A stretch of DNA of 50,535 nucleotides, taken from the NCBI GenBank assembly GCA_030065615.1, contig JASJDR010000032.1, positions 1 to 50,535 on the forward strand, written 5' to 3'. Position numbers and translations under genes: made by a program. Below the pieces are notes generated by a model that was not told the DNA's origin, searched no databases, and saw nothing but the letters and a program-made list of their open reading frames with translations. Source of the stretch: Xenococcus sp. MO_188.B8 (GTDB lineage Bacteria; Cyanobacteriota; Cyanobacteriia; Cyanobacteriales; Xenococcaceae). Below, piece after piece: positions 47,138 through 50,535 of this stretch (position 1 is its first letter; each line of letters starts with the position of its first letter).

Positions 47138-47395
47138 ATCCGTGGTGAATTATAAATTTTAGATATGGCAATTTTTTGATCGCGTCTACTCCTATGGCAA
47201 TTCTATTTGCACCAGGTTTTAAGCAGATTTATCAGTAGGGGTACATCGCAATGACCCCTAGGGCAATGGTGTGTTCTTAAACAGAAATCACCTAGGATGT
47301 ACTGCTTGTAACAAAGATTTGCTATGTTCTGGGATTAATCGAAAAAAGAGATCGCCTCAAGTACCTCAGCAAAATTAATTTAACATTTGGGGAAG

Positions 47396-48457
47396 TTAGG
47401 CAAAAGCAGCAATAGAAACTTTAGCTGCAACTTGTTCAGCGATTTTGACTAATGCGATGGCTGAAGACGATTCTGGTTCAGCTACAACAATAGGAATTCC
47501 CTGATCTCCTCCTTCCCGTAAAGAGATTTCTAGCGGTACACAACCGAGTAAAGGGACATTTAACTCCTGAGCTGTTTTTTCTCCGCCACCTGAACCAAAA
47601 AGATCGTAGCTTTTATCTGGCATATCGGGGGGAACGAAATAACTCATATTTTCGACAATTCCTAAGAGATTAATGCCTAACTGTTGGAACATTTTTAAGC
47701 CGCGACGGGCATCAAGTAAAGATACGGTTTGCGGTGTGGTTACAATAACTGCACCAGCCATCGGCACAGCTTGAGCTAAGGTTAATTGAGCATCTCCAGT
47801 ACCAGGAGGCATATCGACAATTAGATAATCTAGTTCACCCCAATCTACTTGATAGAGAAACTGACGAATAATACTGTTAAGCATAGGTCCACGCCAAATT
47901 ACGGGTTGGTCTGGATCGATGAGAAATGCCATCGAGACTAGTTTAACTCCATAGTTAAAGGCTGGCTCTAAAACTTCTCCCTCTTCTCCTTGTTTGACCA
48001 TCACTTTAGCTGCAGACAAGCCAAGCATATTAGGCGCATTGGGGCCGTAAATATCAGCATCTAATAATCCCACTTTTGAACCTTTTTGGGCTAAAGCTAC
48101 CGCAATATTCACTGCAACAGAACTTTTGCCCACACCGCCTTTGCCACTGGATACAGCAATAATATTTTTGACTCCTGGAACAGATTGACGGTCGGGTAAA
48201 GATTTTTGTTGGGGAGTTTCAGCGGTTACTTCTACTTCAACAGATTCTACTCCTGGTAGCTTTTTAACGGCATTTTGGCAATCTTCAACGATAAATTCTC
48301 TGAGAGGACAGGCAGGAGTAGTCAGTACTAGAGTAAAACTTACTTTGGAACCTTCTACTGCTACATTGCGAATCATATTGAGTTCGACTAAACTCTTTTG
48401 CAGTTCGGGATCTTGTACTGGACGTAATACTTCTAGTACGGATTTGGTATCAAGCAT
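47396..48457 (-). CDS. mrp: Mrp/ApbC-family iron-sulfur carrier ATPase
   Basis: 353 residues. The N-terminal about 85 residues are a MIP18/DUF59 domain (VLEVLRPVQDPELQKSLVEL, ACPLREFIVEDC). The P-loop domain carries the deviant Walker A SSGKGGVGKSSVAVNIA, the switch DADIYGPNAPNMLG, and DYLIVDMPPGTGDAQLTLAQ. VENMSYF is the usual family segment. Members carry and transfer [4Fe-4S] clusters. Here the cluster cysteine pair seen in some homologues (CxxC near the C-terminus) is not obvious. Single gene. Confidence 0.95.
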   Translation of the reverse strand: MLDTKSVLEVLRPVQDPELQKSLVELNMIRNVAVEGSKVSFTLVLTTPACPLREFIVEDCQNAVKKLPGVESVEVEVTAETPQQKSLPDRQSVPGVKNIIAVSSGKGGVGKSSVAVNIAVALAQKGSKVGLLDADIYGPNAPNMLGLSAAKVMVKQGEEGEVLEPAFNYGVKLVSMAFLIDPDQPVIWRGPMLNSIIRQFLYQVDWGELDYLIVDMPPGTGDAQLTLAQAVPMAGAVIVTTPQTVSLLDARRGLKMFQQLGINLLGIVENMSYFVPPDMPDKSYDLFGSGGGEKTAQELNVPLLGCVPLEISLREGGDQGIPIVVAEPESSSAIALVKIAEQVAAKVSIAAFA

Positions 48458-48524
48458 TTGATCTGGACTACTCCTAATAATTTATCTAAAGCCTATTTTT
48501 TCTCACTATATCAGTTTCGAGTTA

Positions 48525-49184
48525 CTAAAATTGGCAGTAGTAACAGACAATAGCAGCTCCAAGAGGAACGGTGAGATTATCAATTCCCCATTTAGAAAAG
48601 GATTCTAGACTAGTCGCTACTGAAGCTGCGATCGCAGATATTAACCAAGTTTGCCAATGATTTCCCAGAGAAAATAATAAAATTAGACTGGTCACTATAT
48701 AACTGGTAGTTGCCATCGCCAAAGAACCTTCCCAACTTTTGGTAATAGCCAATACTTGATACTTATGTATTCCCCAACGCTGACCGATAATCGCTGCCAT
48801 ACCGTCACCCCACGCCATCACTAAAATGCCGATCGCGGTATATTGGGGTTGGCTATCCCAAAATAAGCCAGTCAAAATGCCAATACTAATGGCGTAAAAT
48901 AATGTCCCAAGACTTTTTCTCCCCACACTGTTAATACTAGGAAGAATTGGTAAAATATAGGAGGTTATGGCAATCAAAGATGCGATCACAGCAGCTATAA
49001 TAATTACCCAAGCAGAGATATCTAGCCACCAAGCTAGTAAAATAACATTGCCGCTACCAATATGGACAACTTTTCTGGTTAATTCTGGATCATCGGTAAT
49101 AAGACGATTTAAGGTTTCTGCGATCGTAACTAAAACAATCAGATAGAGAAAAATCAGAACTAAAGGATATATAACATTTAACAT
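48525..49184 (-). CDS. Phytol/polyprenol kinase-family membrane protein
   Basis: 219 residues, six to seven hydrophobic helices. Family motifs: ELTRKVVHIGSGNVILLAWW, LGTLFYAISIGIL, MAWGDGMAAIIGQRWG (the GD motif of CTP-dependent kinases), TKSWEGSLAMATTS, and SLESFSKWGIDNLTVPLG. This is the VTE5/slr1652-type phytol kinase or dolichol-kinase-like group that phosphorylates phytol for tocopherol and chlorophyll recycling. The exact substrate is inferred. Its start codon lies inside an AACATTT heptamer repeat. Confidence 0.88.
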   Translation of the reverse strand: MLNVIYPLVLIFLYLIVLVTIAETLNRLITDDPELTRKVVHIGSGNVILLAWWLDISAWVIIIAAVIASLIAITSYILPILPSINSVGRKSLGTLFYAISIGILTGLFWDSQPQYTAIGILVMAWGDGMAAIIGQRWGIHKYQVLAITKSWEGSLAMATTSYIVTSLILLFSLGNHWQTWLISAIAASVATSLESFSKWGIDNLTVPLGAAIVCYYCQF

Positions 49185-49200
49185 TTAACATTTAACATTT
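49173..49200. repeat. AACATTT heptamer tandem repeat over a start codon
   Basis: Four perfect AACATTT units. On the minus strand each unit contains an ATG (49198, 49191, 49184, 49177); because seven is not a multiple of three, the ATGs fall in rotating frames and only the one at 49184 is in frame with MLNVIYP. A degenerate further copy (agcatttaacatt) lies at 49256-49267, beyond a GC-rich stretch with imperfect inverted repeats. Confidence 0.9.
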
Positions 49201-49281
49201 ATCATTGACGAGGAACCCTGCTGCTTTTTAAGCGGCTAAGGAACGCAGGAGTTTAGCATTTAACATTGTTCTGGGCAGATC

Positions 49282-49497
49282 ATGAAGTACATACTAATCC
49301 AATTGATTCGGGGCTATCGCCTATTGATTTCACCTTTGTTTCCTCCGACTTGTCGTTTTCAGCCGACCTGTTCTAATTATGCAATAACTGCGATCAAAAG
49401 ATTCGGTGTTATCAAAGGTAGTTTCCTCGCTGTCAAAAGAATTTTACGCTGTCACCCTTTCCATGCTGGGGGTTACGATCCCGTTCCCAAAGAATAA
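49282..49497 (+). CDS. yidD: YidD membrane protein insertion efficiency factor
   Basis: 71 residues, full length for the family: an amphipathic start [20 protein letters not shown], then [37 protein letters not shown] and DPVP. The three conserved cysteines and the [12 protein letters not shown] signature are intact. YidD sits at the inner membrane near YidC and assists insertion. yidC, rnpA and rpmH, its usual neighbours, are absent here. Confidence 0.96.
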   Translation: MKYILIQLIRGYRLLISPLFPPTCRFQPTCSNYAITAIKRFGVIKGSFLAVKRILRCHPFHAGGYDPVPKE

Positions 49498-49985
49498 CTG
49501 AGATTCCGATGCTTTTTCTCCTAGTATCTTGATAAATATCGAACTATATGTTCGATACCCACTGCTTCGAACAATAAACGCCCCTTTTACCAACGAGGTC
49601 AGAAATCTATGGTGCTTATTATATCTGCTTTCTAGTTATCATTGTCGCCCCGCTAGTATAAATTGCGTTTTTGCAACTCTAATTTTAATCTAATTTAGTA
49701 TATTTTAGCGAAGATATGCGATCGCTAAATAACAGAATCTCAACTTCAGATTTTGAGAATTCGAGAGGGATTAAAAGTTTGAGCATCCAACGAATTTACT
49801 TAGTTATGTCTGAGAGAAACAGGGGAAGGAAGTCCAAGCTAAACCAAGAAAGACGCTCGTGATCCTATAGTCAAAAGGTGTTCTAGCAGTTAAAACCGAC
49901 ATGACAATGGTGTTAGCAAACCCGTTTCTGAGCATTGTTCTGGGAAGAAGTTTATGTCATTGGTGAATAAGTGTCAGCTTCTATA
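49498..49985. other. Intergenic between yidD and pebB, no gene seen
   Basis: 488 AT-rich bases. TATCGAAC (49537-49544) and GTTCGATA (49550-49557) form a perfect 8-bp palindrome with a TATAT centre, 40 bases after yidD. It could be an operator or a weak terminator hairpin; no T-run follows. Nothing else recognised. Confidence 0.45.
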
Positions 49986-50535
49986 TTAATGAATAGCTAA
50001 TTTGCGTTCTAAATCGAACAAGAAACCATGAATATATTCTTCAGTCCATTCTGTACCATATAAACGAGTGAACATTCCCCGCGCGGGATCTTTTTCTGCA
50101 CGATAATTGAGATAACGCTTCTGTGCCTGCAAAATATTATCTAACTGCTTACTATCTGTAATCTCTTCTGCTTGCTCAACAAAATTTAGATAAGCTTGTA
50201 AATAATCGCAGAAAGCATCAAATACTTTAGTTTGGACTACTTCTGTTTCTTGAGGGCGAGTCCATAAAAAAGCAGGAGAAAAGAATTGTTGAGCCTCTTG
50301 GGGAAAGTCACCTCCCCATGCTAAATTTGCTCGATGTTTCTCAAAAATTGGCATGATCGGCTCGGCATATTTTGCTTGATAGGCAGGATCATCTCTAAAT
50401 AGGGGCTGCATATCGATCGCAATTAAATGCCCTCCCGGTAAGGTTACTAAATCACCACCAAAAAAAGGTAAGTCATAATTTAGTTCGGGGAAAATTACGA
50501 AATTGAGTACCTGCAGAGATTTTCCTCCCTGGACA
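49986..50535 (-). CDS. pebB: Phycoerythrobilin:ferredoxin oxidoreductase, 5' end beyond window
   Basis: 183 residues of the C-terminal part are visible, and the frame stays open to the window edge ([20 protein letters not shown]). Family features are [20 protein letters not shown] with the catalytic-type Asp, [48 protein letters not shown] and [14 protein letters not shown]. These fit PebB better than PebA or PcyA. PebB reduces 15,16-dihydrobiliverdin to phycoerythrobilin with ferredoxin, usually encoded next to pebA. An internal ATG at 50411 is not the start. Confidence 0.93.
   Translation of the reverse strand, partial: VQGGKSLQVLNFVIFPELNYDLPFFGGDLVTLPGGHLIAIDMQPLFRDDPAYQAKYAEPIMPIFEKHRANLAWGGDFPQEAQQFFSPAFLWTRPQETEVVQTKVFDAFCDYLQAYLNFVEQAEEITDSKQLDNILQAQKRYLNYRAEKDPARGMFTRLYGTEWTEEYIHGFLFDLERKLAIH

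Overview
This window is a chromosomal segment of a cyanobacterium. Phosphoribulokinase, the photosystem I biogenesis protein BtpA, a molybdopterin nitrate reductase with its permease, a ferredoxin-dependent bilin reductase (PebB) and many GCGATCGC (HIP1-type) octamers all point that way. PebB implies that the organism makes phycoerythrobilin, so probably phycoerythrin. The AT-rich intergenic DNA, abundant short repeats and many decaying genes suggest a large, repeat-rich genome (Pleurocapsa/Xenococcus-like or a filamentous relative); the species cannot be fixed from the sequence alone.

Layout. 1-5400: envelope and stress genes, several broken (a DUF1400 protein, a frameshifted glycine-rich stress protein, a BON protein, an Omp85 N-terminal fragment, a RimK ligase paired with an aspartoacylase-family hydrolase, a truncated MscS channel). 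5600-10140: an ABC1/UbiB kinase, an intact MscS channel, a Pmp3/YqaE peptide, a coiled-coil protein, a lipid-kinase pseudogene split by a small mobile element, and tRNA-Ser(UGA). 10200-23540: mostly housekeeping (dxs, prk, pepA, GNAT, VKOR-thioredoxin fusion, btpA, DUF1824) plus small cyanobacterial proteins. 24000-28300: nitrate assimilation (nrtP-narB) behind a perfect NtcA-type palindrome. 28400-36300: repeat-rich spacer, then secF, ftsY, glmM, a DUF790/Bax1-type nuclease and a DUF3153 lipoprotein. 36400-40300: an accessory island downstream of hypF holding a Uma2 nuclease, an ATPase-like/TIR fusion and a PIN toxin pair. 40300-47140: hypF, an RTX beta-helix protein and a foreign-looking insertion sequence. 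47400-50535: mrp, a phytol-kinase-like gene, yidD and the 3' part of pebB.

The observations most worth following are these. (1) A MITE family with CTAG target duplications: removing one copy, leaving a single CTAG, restores the reading frame of the lipid-kinase gene exactly, and a second copy lies upstream of nrtP. (2) A single-gene defence candidate made of an ABC/OLD-like ATPase with degenerate nucleotide-binding motifs fused to a TIR domain. (3) Two partial copies of the hypF 3' end that separate the accessory modules, as if that gene end had been used repeatedly as a junction. (4) Two repeat-derived in-frame insertions inside hypF. (5) Heptamer tandem repeats touching the start codons of two genes.
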